Below are positions 34,331 to 47,789 of a DNA stretch of 64,000 nt, piece after piece. A program made the position numbers and the translations under genes. The first letter of the stretch is position 1. Every line of letters begins with the position of its first letter. Source of the stretch: Gordionus sp. m RMFG-2023. Lineage: Eukaryota; Nematomorpha; Gordioida; Chordodea; Parachordodidae. The notes under the pieces were generated by a model. It made no database searches. It saw only the letters and a program-made list of their open reading frames with translations, and had not been told where the DNA came from. The stretch lies in assembly GCF_954871325.1 (NCBI RefSeq), contig NC_088779.1, forward strand, positions 30,459,752-30,523,751, read 5' to 3'.

Positions 34331-37155
34331 TCGGATTCTATAGTATATAAAATATAAAAAGATAATCAATTTTGTTAGGATATTTAAAGCAAAATTAATT
34401 ATCATAGTGCTATTTTATTAAAAAAATGATTTATATGAACTAAAAATATATCCTAATTTTTATATGCTTATTTTCAAAAATTATAAGAAATATATACTAT
34501 TTTCAGAAAGATCACCAGTTTCATCGTTCCCATAATTTATAACTCCACTAAAAAAGTCATGAATTCTATTAATAAATATTATTATTTTGATTGTTATATA
34601 TGGTAAATATTAAGTATTTTTTAATGTTTAATATTAAATTTTTAAATATGTAATAAAAATAATTTATTAAAATTATTCTTAATATCATTTTGTTCTATAA
34701 ATCTATAATAAAAAAGGCAGTATTAAATATATCTCTAAATTCACTTTTTTGATAAGTGTCCATATCAAAATAATAGGCTTTCGATTTTTTATTTTTAGTG
34801 TTAAAGCCTTCTATATATATATATATAAAAAACTAGCTATTTCTTTATTTAATAGTTTAGATTTTAGAATGATAAAAATTTTATAATAACTCTATATATT
34901 TAAAAAAGGTATTTTGAAAAACAATATACGCTAACTTGCGTATTGAATATTATTGCAATTATATAATTTTTTGTTTTTTTATTATATAATTGTATAATAA
35001 TTTTAAACATATATTAATAGATTAAATGAAATAAATTATGTTTGTAATATTTGGACCGATTGGTTTCTGAATGGGAAAAATACAGTCCGTGATTGGGGGT
35101 CCGGGATGGATGACGGGATCCAGGGGGTCGGGTTTTATCGATTTAGTCATGAAATCACTTGGACAACGTAGTTAAAATAATATTTTCAAAGTTTATTCAA
35201 CAAGTAAAATCGATGTTACAAAAAAATATAAATTTTTCAAAACGAAAGAAAACAATTCCCCCAAAAGGTGTTTTGTTTTCAACCTTTATAATTTTTAAAA
35301 CAAAAAGGAAAAAAAAAAGTTGTTATTTAATCGCGATACAATCATTCATGAAACTGGTAAGGACCAGTTTCAAATGCAATATAAAAATAAGGTATAATAT
35401 ATCAATTTCATAACGAAATAAAGGAGATGAGAAAACAAAAGAAACAAGTGGAGAAAACGTAAAGAAAAGAAATAAGTAGTACGGGACAAGTGGGGAGATA
35501 GAACATAACATATTTATAAAAAGTTTATAAACTTGAATATCTAATTGCCTCCGCCTAAAACTGGTTTTCAAATTATGAGCGACAGTTAGGATTTCGTGGT
35601 ATTTATTTCCTCCATTAAAAATTATCTCCAGGTTGGGAACATTTATCGTTCCCATACCGAATTGGAGAATTTTATAAAAAATAAATTTTAGAGCGGAGGA
35701 ATAAAATAAAAGAACTAGACATATCTTTCGAATAAATATTTAAAATGTATTTTAAAAATATAAAAATAATCAAATACTGTCTCTCAAAATTATTATTTAT
35801 ATATTAAAAACATTAAAATGCTAGAAAAAAAATTGTGGGAGATTTCTAATTGTGGGAGTGAGATGTATGTGGGTAAACTAAAAAATTGTGGGAGACTCCC
35901 ACTGATGGGGGAGACATGGCAACCCTGCTCATATCTAGGGATTTAATATTTGATAATTTTTTAAACATCCCGATTAGGTGATATAGATATGATAAGGAAC
36001 ACAAATTTGACGCAGCTCAAATTTTATTTCATTTCGGTTCACGCTACCACCCGCCACGCCATGACCGCGGACTAAGTTAAGAGTATTGGCCGACAAGCTC
36101 ATGGCTGATTTTTTTAATATCAGCGATGATAATAAGCATGGTTAAAATTTTTAAAAATGCTATATAATTTTATATTTATAAATTTGGATAGTTAATTCTT
36201 GTTGCATCATTCATTATCCTAAAAAAAATAATTAAAATTAATAAAGGTTTATTTCATTTTCAAAATATATTTTAATAAATTAAAACGGCCAAATCTTAAA
36301 CGAAGTTATCAGATCGGGAGTTTATGTGAGTCATTTTTAGGGCACGGTCTCCATAATTTTGTGTATGTCGACGGTATTTTTAAAGTCGCGAGAATTACCC
36401 TTTATATTTTTTATCTCCCCCCCCCCTACCCCCAGACCTAGTCCAACCATTTAAGACCAAGAGTGAATATTATTAGCTGAGATAAAAAATATTTATATTA
36501 GCCTTTACCTGATGCTCATATCAATATTTTGGGTTAATAAAATAAATTCCTGACCCCCAAAGACCCGCCCATGTAGAACGAGAAATAATTATTATAATTA
36601 ATTACTTTTATTGATGGCTGTATCAAACTTTTATTTTGTACAACCCCCCCCCTCCCACCATTCATTTCTAACCTATTAAAACCAAAAGTGAATACTTCCG
36701 GTCAATAATCGATATTTTGTGTATTAGAATATTACTAGCCAGGCCCTAAGCTCGCCCATTAAAGGGGAAGAGGTCGTTGATCTCCTGTTAGATAGATGCT
36801 TTGACCGACTATCGATTTCTACTTATATTGGGCCTATCGACAACTTCGAAATTACTCCTTGAGGGCATACCGCTAAGCTACTACGACAAATGGTTAACTT
36901 AGCTGCGAATTCGATTCAAAACTCCGGGTATTATAGCACTTTTTCACAAAATACGAGAAAATAATAATGTGATAAAATGAATATTCATTGGATGAATATT
37001 CCTATAAATAATGCTATTGGATAAATATGATCGACATGTATTGGAAAATTATTTATATAATAAATGGAGCTTTGAAATTTAAAATTTGATTGTTGAAATA
37101 TTAAAGTTTTTTATTTGTTAAATAAATAATAAAAAAAATAAATAGATTTTAATTG
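34331..37155. other. Intergenic, no recognised gene
   Basis: AT-rich. A minus-strand reading frame of 110 codons (35655-35323, starting MGTINVPNLEIIFNGGNKYH) matches nothing I know and has a hydrophobic, low-complexity C-terminal half; I do not call it a gene. 36400-36780 has several polyC tracts and less biased sequence. The 5' UTR and promoter of the BTB gene should lie just before 37156. Confidence 0.4.
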
Positions 37156-38658
37156 ATGTCATCATCTTCCGATTCCGAAGAGGAACAGGGTAAATACACC
37201 GAACAAACAATTCTTAGAAAAAAAAGCTCCGTATCCGACATTAAAAAGAATATATTTCGCAAAATAAACGAAACCGTCGCTTTTCAAGCTAAAAATCTCG
37301 CGGGAATTTCTGGCGGGGATGTGGGTTCTTCCCCGAAATCACCCTTTCAATCCCCTTCTCCAATCGAAATAAATTTAACCGACGAGGTTGAAAATCGACT
37401 AAAATTGGCTCACAATAAATTCGCAAATTCTCTCATGCAACACCACAAAGAAGACATAGATAATGTGTCTAGTTACCCTCGAAATCTTGTAACGTTAATG
37501 TCACCTAAAACTACGCCATCTCCTGTTACAAATATTATGTTGGAAATTACGAAGAGTAAAACCGGCACATCTCAAACGAAGTTAACGGATGATATTACGA
37601 AGAGTAAGCCCAGCACATCTCAAATGAAGTTAGTAGCGGAAGATATTACCAAAGATACTTTACCCGCGACGGATAATGCCATAAATAGCGAGGTGAAAGA
37701 TAATACCAAAAGTAGCGTTCCGGCGATAGAGATTACCAAATCGGATAAACAAGTAAATAGGGCTGTTGGGAAAATTTCTGACCATGCTGTACCGGATGCT
37801 AAACGGAATACGGAAGAAAAAATTGAAATAAAAAAGGAAAAAAAAACAGATCTAACTATCAATGTAGGTGGTAGGATTTTTGTGTTAGAATATAAATTGT
37901 TCAAAAAGTTCCCAGAAAGTTTACTGAAGCGTTGCTTCGCAGATGACCCCTCCGTACCTCTGGGGAAAGACGAAGATGGCCGCTTTTTCGTTGATCGTAC
38001 TCCGGACTATTTCGAACTGTTGTGCGACTTCGTCAAAAATGGTACAAATATCCCCAATCCGCAGTTAATCGAAAGATTAATCATGGAAGCCGAATTCTTC
38101 AATATGGAAGCCATCGTTGACGAGTTAAAAAATCGGTTGTATAACTGTCATAAGATGAGACAAAGGGGTTTGGAAAAAGTTGTCCTCCGATGCTTTGGAG
38201 ATAAAGGCGAGGTCAAGAAATTCTACGCCAATTTTAAAACCAACTTCGACGCCATTTTAGCGAGCCGCATTCTCCCGCCTAGAATAGTGTGGATCGATTA
38301 TTTTAGCGATAAATCCACCAGTCATGATAATAAAAATTTTGACGAGATAACGATATCCTCCGAGATACCCAAAAGCGTAGACCCCGCTCATTTAGGAGAT
38401 GTTACACTTTTGATACGAAATCGGATGAGTAAAGAAGGGTATCCCGTGAAAGTGATAACGGAATCGAGCGGAAAAAAGAGAGTACCAAGGTTCGGTTTGC
38501 AGTTCGCGTTTAGCTGCTTTTCCGGGATCGCCTTAAATCAAGTCAATCACTTGAAGAGAATCGAAAATAAGCTGGGGAAATTAGATAATACGTTCCAATA
38601 TTACGACGAAATTTGTGATGAAATAATTGAAACATTGACCTCTATCGCAAAACTATAA
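37156..38658 (+). CDS. T1/BTB-domain (KCTD-like) protein, single open exon
   Basis: An uninterrupted 500-residue frame, starting at the ATG at 37156 and ending TAA at 38658; a poly(A) signal AATAAA follows at 38731. Residues 1-230 are polar and Ser/Lys-rich, starting with an acidic-serine stretch (SSSSDSEEEQ) and including an imperfect 17-residue duplication near 131-166 (ITKSKTGTSQ / ITKSKPSTSQ). Residues about 232-330 are a T1-type BTB domain: LTINVGGRIFVLEY, FADDPSVPLGKDEDG, FFVDRTPDYFELLCDFVKNG and EAEFFNMEAIVDEL. This fold tetramerises Kv channels or assembles KCTD proteins into oligomers that often bind Cullin-3. No channel segments follow, so it is KCTD-like. The C-terminal 160 residues (RCFGDKGEVKKFYANF ... 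YYDEICDEI) are not a family I recognise. A spliced 5' leader cannot be excluded. Confidence 0.85.
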   Translation: MSSSSDSEEEQGKYTEQTILRKKSSVSDIKKNIFRKINETVAFQAKNLAGISGGDVGSSPKSPFQSPSPIEINLTDEVENRLKLAHNKFANSLMQHHKEDIDNVSSYPRNLVTLMSPKTTPSPVTNIMLEITKSKTGTSQTKLTDDITKSKPSTSQMKLVAEDITKDTLPATDNAINSEVKDNTKSSVPAIEITKSDKQVNRAVGKISDHAVPDAKRNTEEKIEIKKEKKTDLTINVGGRIFVLEYKLFKKFPESLLKRCFADDPSVPLGKDEDGRFFVDRTPDYFELLCDFVKNGTNIPNPQLIERLIMEAEFFNMEAIVDELKNRLYNCHKMRQRGLEKVVLRCFGDKGEVKKFYANFKTNFDAILASRILPPRIVWIDYFSDKSTSHDNKNFDEITISSEIPKSVDPAHLGDVTLLIRNRMSKEGYPVKVITESSGKKRVPRFGLQFAFSCFSGIALNQVNHLKRIENKLGKLDNTFQYYDEICDEIIETLTSIAKL

Positions 38659-38990
38659 AATTTAATTTCCATTTTTTTCTTTTTTAAAAAAATATATTGA
38701 TATTTACAAATTTTAATCACAAGCAATCTAAATAAAAATTTACCGGAGTTATTAAAGTATCTAGATACTATTTAAGATGTATCTGTATCTATTTTTAGAT
38801 ACATTTAGTTAAACTTTTATTTAAGCCTATTATTAGAATTAAATTTCATATTTAATAATATGTCCGGTTTACGTCATTACATAGTCACACCATGCAAATT
38901 TTATTTACGCAATGGACAACGACGACATCCGTAAATTTTAATTATAATTTATTTTATTTATAATAATTTTAAAAAACTATGTATCATAAA

Positions 38991-39323
38991 CCAATGACAT
39001 ATAATAATATCTAGATTGACTCTGCGTTTATAATAATACCTTTAAAAGCGTCGTTGAATGCAAATCAGCTGTACCCGCCATTTTGGTAACCCATATAGTA
39101 ATTATTCTCATGTTAAAAGCTACTATTAAATTGATAACTTGTTTCCTTATTATCTCGATGATCAGGCAATTCTTTTAATAAAGTTTTCGTCAGATATAGG
39201 AATAAATTGGCTTCTCGTTAAAAAATTTTAATAAATGGGTAATCAAAATGGCGTCCCCGGCTGTTTTCATTAATGTACACTTTTAATGAATGCATCGTCA
39301 TTCTAGGGATTATTATGTCATTG
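38991..39323 (-). mobile_element. MITE, CCAATGACAT family, copy 3
   Basis: Reverse orientation relative to the copies at 4227, 26826 and 39536: gcgtcgttgaatgcaaatca comes first and gcgtccccggctgttttcat last. Ends are ccaatgacatataataatat and the mirror tattatgtcattg. Confidence 0.75.
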
Positions 39324-39535
39324 ATCATAACCTTGTAAGATCAATGTTTTCTAGAAATCTCTGTAAAGAAATCGGAATTAATTTAATATTAGATTTTTTG
39401 GGGGGTATTTCTCTAGTTGATATAAATATTTATACAAGTTTTGACACCTGACAAATTGGTAAATAGTTTTTTTTAAAAAAAATAATTTTCGGGATTTTAA
39501 CATTTTGGCTAAAAAAAAATGCTCTTGGCAGACTA

Positions 39536-39865
39536 ACAATGACATATAATAATACCTAGACTGACGATGCATTCTTTAAAAGTGTACATCAACGAAAAAC
39601 AGCTGGGGACGCCATTTTGATTACCCTATCATTATTAAAAAATTTTAACGAGAAGCTAATTTGTTCCTTATGTCTTACGCAAACTTTATTAAAGAATTGG
39701 CCTGATCATCGACATGATAGCAACGTTATCAATTTAATAGTATTTTTTTCAACATGAGAAAAATTACTATACGCGTTACCAAAATGGCGGGTCCAGCTGA
39801 TTTGCATTCAATGACGCTTTCATATTATGAGTGCATCTTCAGTCTAGGTATTGTTACATGTCATT
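39536..39865 (+). mobile_element. MITE, CCAATGACAT family, copy 4
   Basis: Forward orientation, 212 bases after the reversed copy 3, so the two form a divergent pair. Landmarks: cctagactgacgatgcattc, cagctggggacgccattttg, aaaatggcgggtccagctga and caatgacgctttcatattat. It is close in sequence to copy 3. Confidence 0.75.
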
Positions 39866-40149
39866 AATTACGATATAATATTAATTTTTAAAAATTAAGG
39901 TTTTCGCCCCTTGAGTAGTTACGCGGAAAAAAATTACGCGCGACTGGCTGGGTGGGCCATTCCTCGCCCCCTATTTCAAAAACTGTCAAATCTCACTCAA
40001 AAAATTTATGTTAAAGATCCGATATATTTTAGAAAATTTAATTTCGTAAACTTTATTCATTAATTTGTAAATTTTTAAAAAAAATATTTGATAAATTTAA
40101 CATTAAATAAATAAAAAAAATTAACTCGTTTCTAAATAGGCGGCAATAA

Positions 40150-41410
40150 AGCAATCGAATATTTCAAAACAAAATTTCTCCGTAATTTTAACCTTTTACA
40201 TAAAATCCTTCAAGTCCTTCCTTCCCATCAAGCTTTCTTCCTTCTCAAAAACTTTTTCTTTATCCCAAAAATCCAACACGCCTTCCGCTCTGCCCCACTT
40301 TTCTTATACCCGGAAATTCTCACCCAAATAGAATCAACAATCAAAGACTCTTTAGAAGGCATCCTTAATATAAAATTCAGCCCTAATTCTTGGATGCAGG
40401 CCTCCTTACCCTCGAAATTTGGGGGTCTTGGCTTAAGATCACCCGCGTCACTCAGCCTTGCTACTTTTTTTAGCCTCAGAAACAAGCTCCCGCTTAATTA
40501 TGCTATCACTTAACAATAACCCCACAGACGCCCACTTTCCCCACGCCCTAGCAATCTGGAAAGAGAATTCCTTCTCCGCTCCAATCCCCACATCACGAAA
40601 GCATGGGATCTTCCCTTAATACGCCACTCCGTTGAATATCTAATATCGAGTGCTGCTTCTAAGGGATCCCCATCAATCCTTTCTCATTTATTATCTCCCA
40701 TTACAGTTGATGAATCCTTAACAGTTGATCATCTCTCTCTCCCACAACTGCAAGTTCCACAACTTTTGCCTTCCCTATCGAGCTATGAATGGTTAGAAGC
40801 TTTGCCCAGCTCAAACTTAGGACTTCTCTTAACAAACGAAGAATTACGCATACCAATAGGTCTGTAATATACTGGCCAACTCCACATGTACATTATGTTC
40901 CCAATCCGTTTATTGTTTTGGACATCATCCTCTTCATTGTCGATTCTCTAAAGGTAGACATTCTCGACACAGTGCAGTTAACGGCACCATTCTCCGTGCT
41001 CGACGCTCAGCTCAAATTCCAGCAACCCTCGAACCCTGTGGCCTCTCAACCGAGAATACTATACGGCCAGATGGAATGACATTAATACCATGGAGTAATA
41101 GAATTCCATTAGCATGGGACTATACTTGCATCGACCGATTTGCTCCCTCCTTTAATAACAACTCATTCATGCGAGCTGAAAACTCGAAAATTAATAAATA
41201 CACTTCCCTAACAAATTGCAATCTCATACCAATCGTATCCGACACAACCGGGTCTTTTGGCAATCATGCCCTAACCTTCTTCAAAACCCTCGGTAAAAAA
41301 ATCCGCGCCATCACTGGTGACCCTCAGGAAGGCTTCTATCTCAGACAGCGCATATCTATTGATATATGCAGATCTAACTGCATTGCCATCCATGGCTCTC
41401 TTTCTTGACC
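40150..41410 (+). mobile_element. LINE, 3' end of ORF2, truncated and decayed
   Basis: Conceptual pieces match the C-terminal part of a LINE-type reverse transcriptase ORF. First comes SWMQASLPSKFGGLGLRSPA with SLSLATFFSLRNKLP (40397-40496). Then a divergent middle with DESLTVDHLSLPQLQ (about 40710-40750). Then RPDGMTLIPWSNRIPLAWDY and TCIDRFAPSF, an NKYTSL/IPIVSDTTGSFG block and ITGDPQEGFYLRQRISIDIC near 41300-41375. The GGLGLRS phrase and the VTGDPR...LxQRxS ending are typical of full-length relatives in invertebrate genomes. Several frame changes and stops separate the pieces. The polymerase core is absent, as expected for a 5'-truncated copy. The final region is followed by AT-rich sequence with no clear poly(A) tail. 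Confidence 0.75.
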
Positions 41411-44400
41411 TCCTCCCACCCAACATACAATTTACTATACTAATTATTTTTTTTTTATTATACAGTTTTTTATATAGATTTTAAATAAATAGTTTACATG
41501 ACATTTTTAATATATATTTTTTTTTAAATTACGTATATATGTTTTACTTTTAACGTTCAATGTATTAAATATTATAAAGTTCTTAATAAAAAGTTTATTC
41601 CATAAAAAAAAAATAATAAAAAAATGTATTTATTTGCAAAACGAAATTTCCCTTTAAAAGTTTAAAAAATATCTATTGGAAAAAAACACGCAAGATGCAA
41701 TAAACAAAATTTATTAATATTTAAAATATGTTTTGGTTTAATAAATTGTGAGATTTAAAAATATGCGTTTTTTGCCTTCAAAAGTAAATACTTAATTCCT
41801 ATCCAATATAATTGTTTAACACATTTCAGGGTCATCAATTGGAGATCCCTCTAGATCTTTATATACCAATGACTCTGAGAATCCCCTGATGCGTAAAATA
41901 TAAAAAATAATTCAATTATAAATGAATACCGACTTATTTGTGTTGATTTTAAGAGAGTCTCCTGAAATTTTGCCTCCTCCCCCCCCCCACCTCATGAGAT
42001 TTTAAAAGACACAATTGATTCGTATTATACCACACTCCGACTGTCAGAGGTGCTTATGGATGCTTAAAACTTTTTAATTAAAGGTGATTAACAAATCTAA
42101 ACCCCATTTCTATAATATATTGTTTAGCACATCAAACTTTCTTCCTATTCAATTTACATTAAAATATTCTTTAATATAATACAAGCTAAACTTTCCATTT
42201 TTTTAAAAAATAACAGATTTCTCTATAAATTTGGCCAAACTCTTGGCTCAAGCCCTTCTCAATAAAAAGACAGGTGTCATTCTACCATATGCCTATATTT
42301 AGAACATCCATCTCATCATTTATTTCTTCAAAGATTGCTGCCAAACAAATTTGGAGGCAAAAGTCTAGATTTGCTTCCCTACCACCAAAAACATCTTTGA
42401 GCCTACCCCTTCCACTCTCCTAGAATTCAGAAAGATCTCAAATTAAAACAAATCCTGTCGAAAGAATTGAAGTAAGGGTTATGCTTCCATCCATAAAACC
42501 ATTAAATATGGTAACCATTTTGGTTATTTGTTTTTGCATGATACTGCATAAAATGGTGTCATAATCTTTGTTTACTATTTTCAAGCCTCCCCCCCCCCCC
42601 ATATCATCAAACCGATTATTATTTAGAAAAAATACCCTGATCATGGTCATAAGATAGATAGCTAGATGTATAGTTACCGCTAATGGTCACGTGTTAAGCT
42701 AAAAATATAAAGTTATCCATATGTCTGCCAATTTTTATTTTAAAATATTTTTTTCAAAATTTTTTTTTAATAAAATGAACAATAGGTTATTATATTCCAT
42801 TTTTAAAAAATCTTGAAAAAATACGTCATTACAAATAAATATGATCCTTTTTTTTCTCTGCATTATTATTTTGGCAATAATTCTATCAATTCTAAAAATA
42901 ATTCAATTAACAATTTTTAAAATCATTTTTTTACGAAACTCAGAACAATTTTGCCCTTGAACCTATTTGAGTCATTTTTTTAAAAAATTTATATTTTTAA
43001 AAGAAAAAATATATATATTGGAAAAATGAATATAAATTAAAAATTATAAAAAGATCCCTAAAAGTTCACGGCTTAAGATGTCTAAAAATTCGTAATCAAA
43101 TTGGAATGTATTTTGACACATATTGTATCTGTGATACATTTTTTGGAAAAATTCAGATGCGTTGACGCTAAAGGTTGCGTCCTAACTCAAACTTACTTTA
43201 TGTTTCTTTTCTAATTCTGTTCCGAATAGCAACCTGGACACCATCATGCCTTTTTTTTAAATTATAGATTTCGACACATCAGCTGATGTATCTTTAAAAT
43301 TAGCAAAAACCCTGAACGCTCCAAAAATATACAAAATATCTTACAGAAATAATTATTATTTAGCAATTTCTGCCTAATTGGATATCTGGAAATTTTCTAA
43401 TCATTTATTACTAGAAATTGATAGAATTTTCTTAGATAAATCAGTGTTTAAGTTTTGAAAAAATATAAGAAAATAAACCTTTAAATTTTCGTTAGATATA
43501 ATTATTAATATATGCAAGGAAATAAATATTTAAAATTTAATTTTTACTTTTTTTGGCTATTATTTAGGATAGAATTATTTCGGAATTCTGAATTCATGAA
43601 ACGCCATTTTGTATTTTTTTTTTTTCAAAATTCTTACTACGGAGCAGACGATTTACAACATAAAAATTTGTAATATATAATTATACACAAAATCGTTTTT
43701 TTAGAAAAATATATTTAATCTATATAAAAATTACTAAGCATGGTGGGGTTAGGGCTAGGATTGGAGCTAAAACTCAATTTAAACTTTTACGTAATGTATT
43801 AAGAACTCCAGAAAGTATACAGAAGAAATTACTCTTATAATAAATTCTTAATTATTAGATAAAAACTCTACCACGTGATTGTAATGTATATTTTTTGGGG
43901 GAAATAGATTATCTGCCTCAAATAATAATTTTGAATTATATATTTTAATATAATTTAATAATTTAAATATACTAAATTTATTATAAAGAAACTTAAGCTC
44001 TGATGGTCAAAATAATTTTTCAATATAATTATCTCATTTTATTTTTAATAAACTATACATCATATTTTGCTGTTTATTTTTGTCAAAAAATTTAAAATTT
44101 TTGTTTCAAAATAAAATTAAAATTTATAATTTTTTAGCCTTTATACATTATATAAGATGACATTATATTTTGAGGGTCAGTGTTGAAATTAAGGTGTATT
44201 TTTTTTTGTAAGAAGATTTATGGTAGTGTTAGTGTAATATAATATAAATAATAATAAATTTTTTTTTTTAAATTGTGATTATTAGTTAGATTTTATTTTT
44301 AAAAATTTATACCTATACTATATAAATAAATAATCATATTAGGTTTATTATTATCACCTGTAATTATAGATAGATAATAATAAAAAAATACACTTAAAAA

Positions 44401-45098
44401 GACCATTAGATTCTCTTTTTTTTAAAAAAAATAAAATTAAATATTTTTATTTAGGCAGGAGATGTATTTATCTTTCATATTCATATTAAGTAAGTATTTT
44501 TCAAAATCCTAAAGATTTCAAAAACTAAATTAATATATTTAAATTATAACAACATTGTAAAAAATTTTTCCACAAATGTATCGAAAGATACAAACCTTGT
44601 AACTTAGCCGTAAAATCTTATATTATTCGAAAATACAGAAATATAATCGCTAGATAAAACATTAAATTAATCGAATATTATAAGAGTTTAGCGAATTCCT
44701 GGATTGAGCTAAAAATAACTTTAATATACCTTGTAGAATTTATGATTTGACAAAGGGCTTTTTCTGCTGAACTTGTTAATTGTATTGAATATAAGAACAT
44801 TTACAGCTAGCGCTTGGTTTTTTTTTTGAATAACTTTTAAAATCAATTTAGGAGTAGGGGGAGACAGGGGCGCATGTGAGCCCCCTAAAAGGCAAACGTC
44901 AATCAAATTAAAACTACTACTCGATAATATTGAAATAAATGATATCTCATTTTATTTCCTCTTATTTTACTTTTTATGCTAAGAATATTAATATTTTTGA
45001 AAAGAAATATTTTGAGAAAGAATAAACTATACCCCGTGGAAAAATAATTATAAAATAAATTAGTGAAACTCATTTGACAAATTTAAACGAATAAAAAA
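41411..45098. other. Intergenic, no gene seen
   Basis: Highly AT-rich sequence with polyC tracts near 41978 and 42590. I looked for exons on both strands and found none that I could support. Confidence 0.45.
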
Positions 45099-45308
<210 letters not shown>

Positions 45309-46204
45309 GTGTAATAATTTCTATCACTTTTCGAATTTCAAATTTCAAAAAAGCAAAAATAATTTTATTAAACAACCCTCAAAAAGCTCGTATAAACCTC
45401 TTGAAAAATAGCCTCAGACCCTCAATATCTTTATAAAATTCAATGTTAAAACATATATTTTTGTTCAAATAAGGAATAATTTTATATACAGAATATAGGA
45501 TTTAATCTTTTCTTATTAAGATAGTTATTGAATAATATTTAAAACCTTTAATTATTATTTTATTTTATTTTCGATAAATTGTAAAATTAAAAAAGGTTAC
45601 TTTTGAGTGTATAAAATCGTATACTGTGTTATAAAAATTTTATATGATAAAATCATAAAAAATAACTATTAGAATTGAGTACTCTAGAAGAAATCCTCAA
45701 AGCTCGCAATAACCTCGGGCTCATAATAACCCCAGTCTCCCTCATGTGAAAGTTCTAAGGCAAAATTATTTGAAATTGGTGTGATAGGGTAAACCTGTGC
45801 GCTGTAGATTGACGGCTTAAAAAAAATTTTAATTGGCGTTCGGCGGCTCGCCGATGTCGTCCGTCGCCTAATAAATCAGCGATGGCCGCGGCGTGCTATT
45901 CATTTGAAAATTAAAAACATATAATTTACTTGGGACTCTTAGTTCTATAACATATATAGTTTAATTCATTTCTTAAATTATTTTATGTCTCCTCCTATTA
46001 TTTAGGAATTATACATTTTTTACTCAGATCAGAGTCACATATACAACACTTAGCAAATATTCTATTGATTGTTTTTTCATATAAAACAAATTAAAATAAT
46101 AAATATGGAAATTGGGAGCAAAAATATTATAATAAGAAATATAATAAATTAGAAATCAGATTTTTATGTAAAATTATTAAATTGTTATGAATCAATAAAA
46201 TATT
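45309..46204. other. Intergenic, no gene seen
   Basis: Mostly AT-rich, apart from a short GC-richer patch at 45835-45900 (ggcgttcggcggctcgccga) of unknown nature. Confidence 0.4.
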
Positions 46205-46800
46205 TTATCAAGATTAGTGGGAACAGAAAGAAGTTCCTTTTTCGCATTGAGTATTAAAATCCAGTGATGGAATAAAAATTCTTCACCTGGGAGCGCTGGT
46301 TGCGGGTATACAAAGAACCCTCCTAGCTAAATTAGCAAGTCTAGGAAGTTCCCGTGCTTTTTTCCCAAGAAGATCGCTGTATCTTCTTCTGGTATACTCT
46401 ATAGGCTGAGCATAATATGGCATTCTTGCTCTAGATATCTCTAATGTTGTTGTAATAGTTTGCTTGGAAAGGAATATTTACGAACGATTTTAGCTATATT
46501 ATCTTGAACTTGAATCGTACTCCGCGCACTAAAAGTTTTAAATATTTAATTTTAAATTGGAATGATGTCGTTGAGGGCTGAAATGATTTCTCTAACAAAA
46601 AATTTTTTTATAATCAGGATATATATTTCTGGCAACATTTTTTTTCATGCCATCAACTATAGCTAAATTCATGATCCTCCCAATCTGACATTTCTTCTGA
46701 CATTAGCCCTAGGATCAGTTACCATCTGTATTATTTTGTTTTTTTTAATGAAATTCCTGCTATTAATAAGGTTTGACCCAGTGAGTTTTGCGTAGCGTTT
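46205..46800 (-). mobile_element. hAT transposase relic (C-terminal end)
   Basis: The minus-strand translation of about 46460-46270 gives LPRLANLARRVLCIPATSAP, the well-known hAT C-terminal dimerisation motif, preceded by SKQTITTTLEISRARMPYY. After a stop comes FIPSLDFNTQCEKGTSF, which corresponds to the 'ERVFSxAG' region in altered form. Upstream (higher coordinates) NLAIVDGMKKNVARN and similar scraps remain near 46600-46680. Multiple stops; no ends found. Confidence 0.7.
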
Positions 46801-47789
46801 CTAGTCGCTAGGGTAAAATATTTTTAAATCAAAATTTATATTTTAAATGACGAAGAACTAAACGTGATATGATTTCGGCGCTTGAAATGAACATCTGCCA
46901 TAAAACAAAAGTGATAGGTTGATTCTAGAAATCAAATCCGATCTATAAAATGTCTTTTTATTCATCTAGTTGCACCCCAGCTACAATTCTGACGAGGAAT
47001 CAATTTATCATATTCTCATTTTTTTAAGACAATTTATTTTTTAATAATTAATTAAAACGTGTAGTTTATATTTAACTCATCAAATTATATAAACAACCCC
47101 TCCTGTCGCATTAATGTTTATTAACGTCAATTAATAAAATTTCTATTAAAAACAATTAAGTAATTTTTGTGTAATTTTAAAATATGATGTAATATTTCGT
47201 TTTAAAATATGAGGCCCGGCCTGGTCCGGGTAAATTTAAAATTTCCAGGGCTGGGCCTGGCCGGGCCTGCAGGTCTCTGTTATATATTATTTAAGATAAA
47301 TCGTAAGAAGATTTTAGAGTGTCTAAGGATGCGTCTTAACTAGATATTTTAGCGTTCGAGCGTTTTCGTGTTAAATTTAAACAAATATTCGATAATTACA
47401 TCTCGAACCCTTCACATTTATAATTAACAATCTATCAAAAAGGTATATTATATGAGTTGTCAATTTTTAAGCTTCGTTTGAAATTCATGGTCATACAAAA
47501 CAAATAAAAAAAATGTAATTGTATATAACTGACCTTTGACAAATGATTAATAATGGTCATTTATGTGTATATATATTTTTTTTTGATTTATTATTATGAA
47601 GTATTATGAAGGGCAAAAAATAAAAATTATTACGGATTATAATCAATATAAATATTTTATATTAAATTTGATAAACGACTTCAATTCCTACATAAAACGA
47701 TTAAAATTTTACCATTTTTATTTAAAAAAAAACAAATAAAAAACAAATAAAAAACAAAAAAATAAAAGTTGTATTTGGAAGCGTGGTAG
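46801..47789. other. Upstream of the oxidase, first exon not found
   Basis: The multicopper oxidase must have at least one exon before 47790, ending in phase 1. A weak hydrophobic candidate frame begins at an ATG near 47553, but nothing about it is convincing. 47207-47280 carries the 'ggcccggcctggtccggg' dispersed repeat wording. Confidence 0.35.

Noticed and set aside
35323-35655. Minus-strand 110-codon frame
   Set aside because: No recognised domain, hydrophobic low-complexity half, no splice or poly(A) support.
47553-47606. Candidate signal-peptide exon for the oxidase (hydrophobic frame from an ATG)
   Set aside because: It is a low-complexity Tyr/Phe/Ile run with no convincing donor in the required phase.
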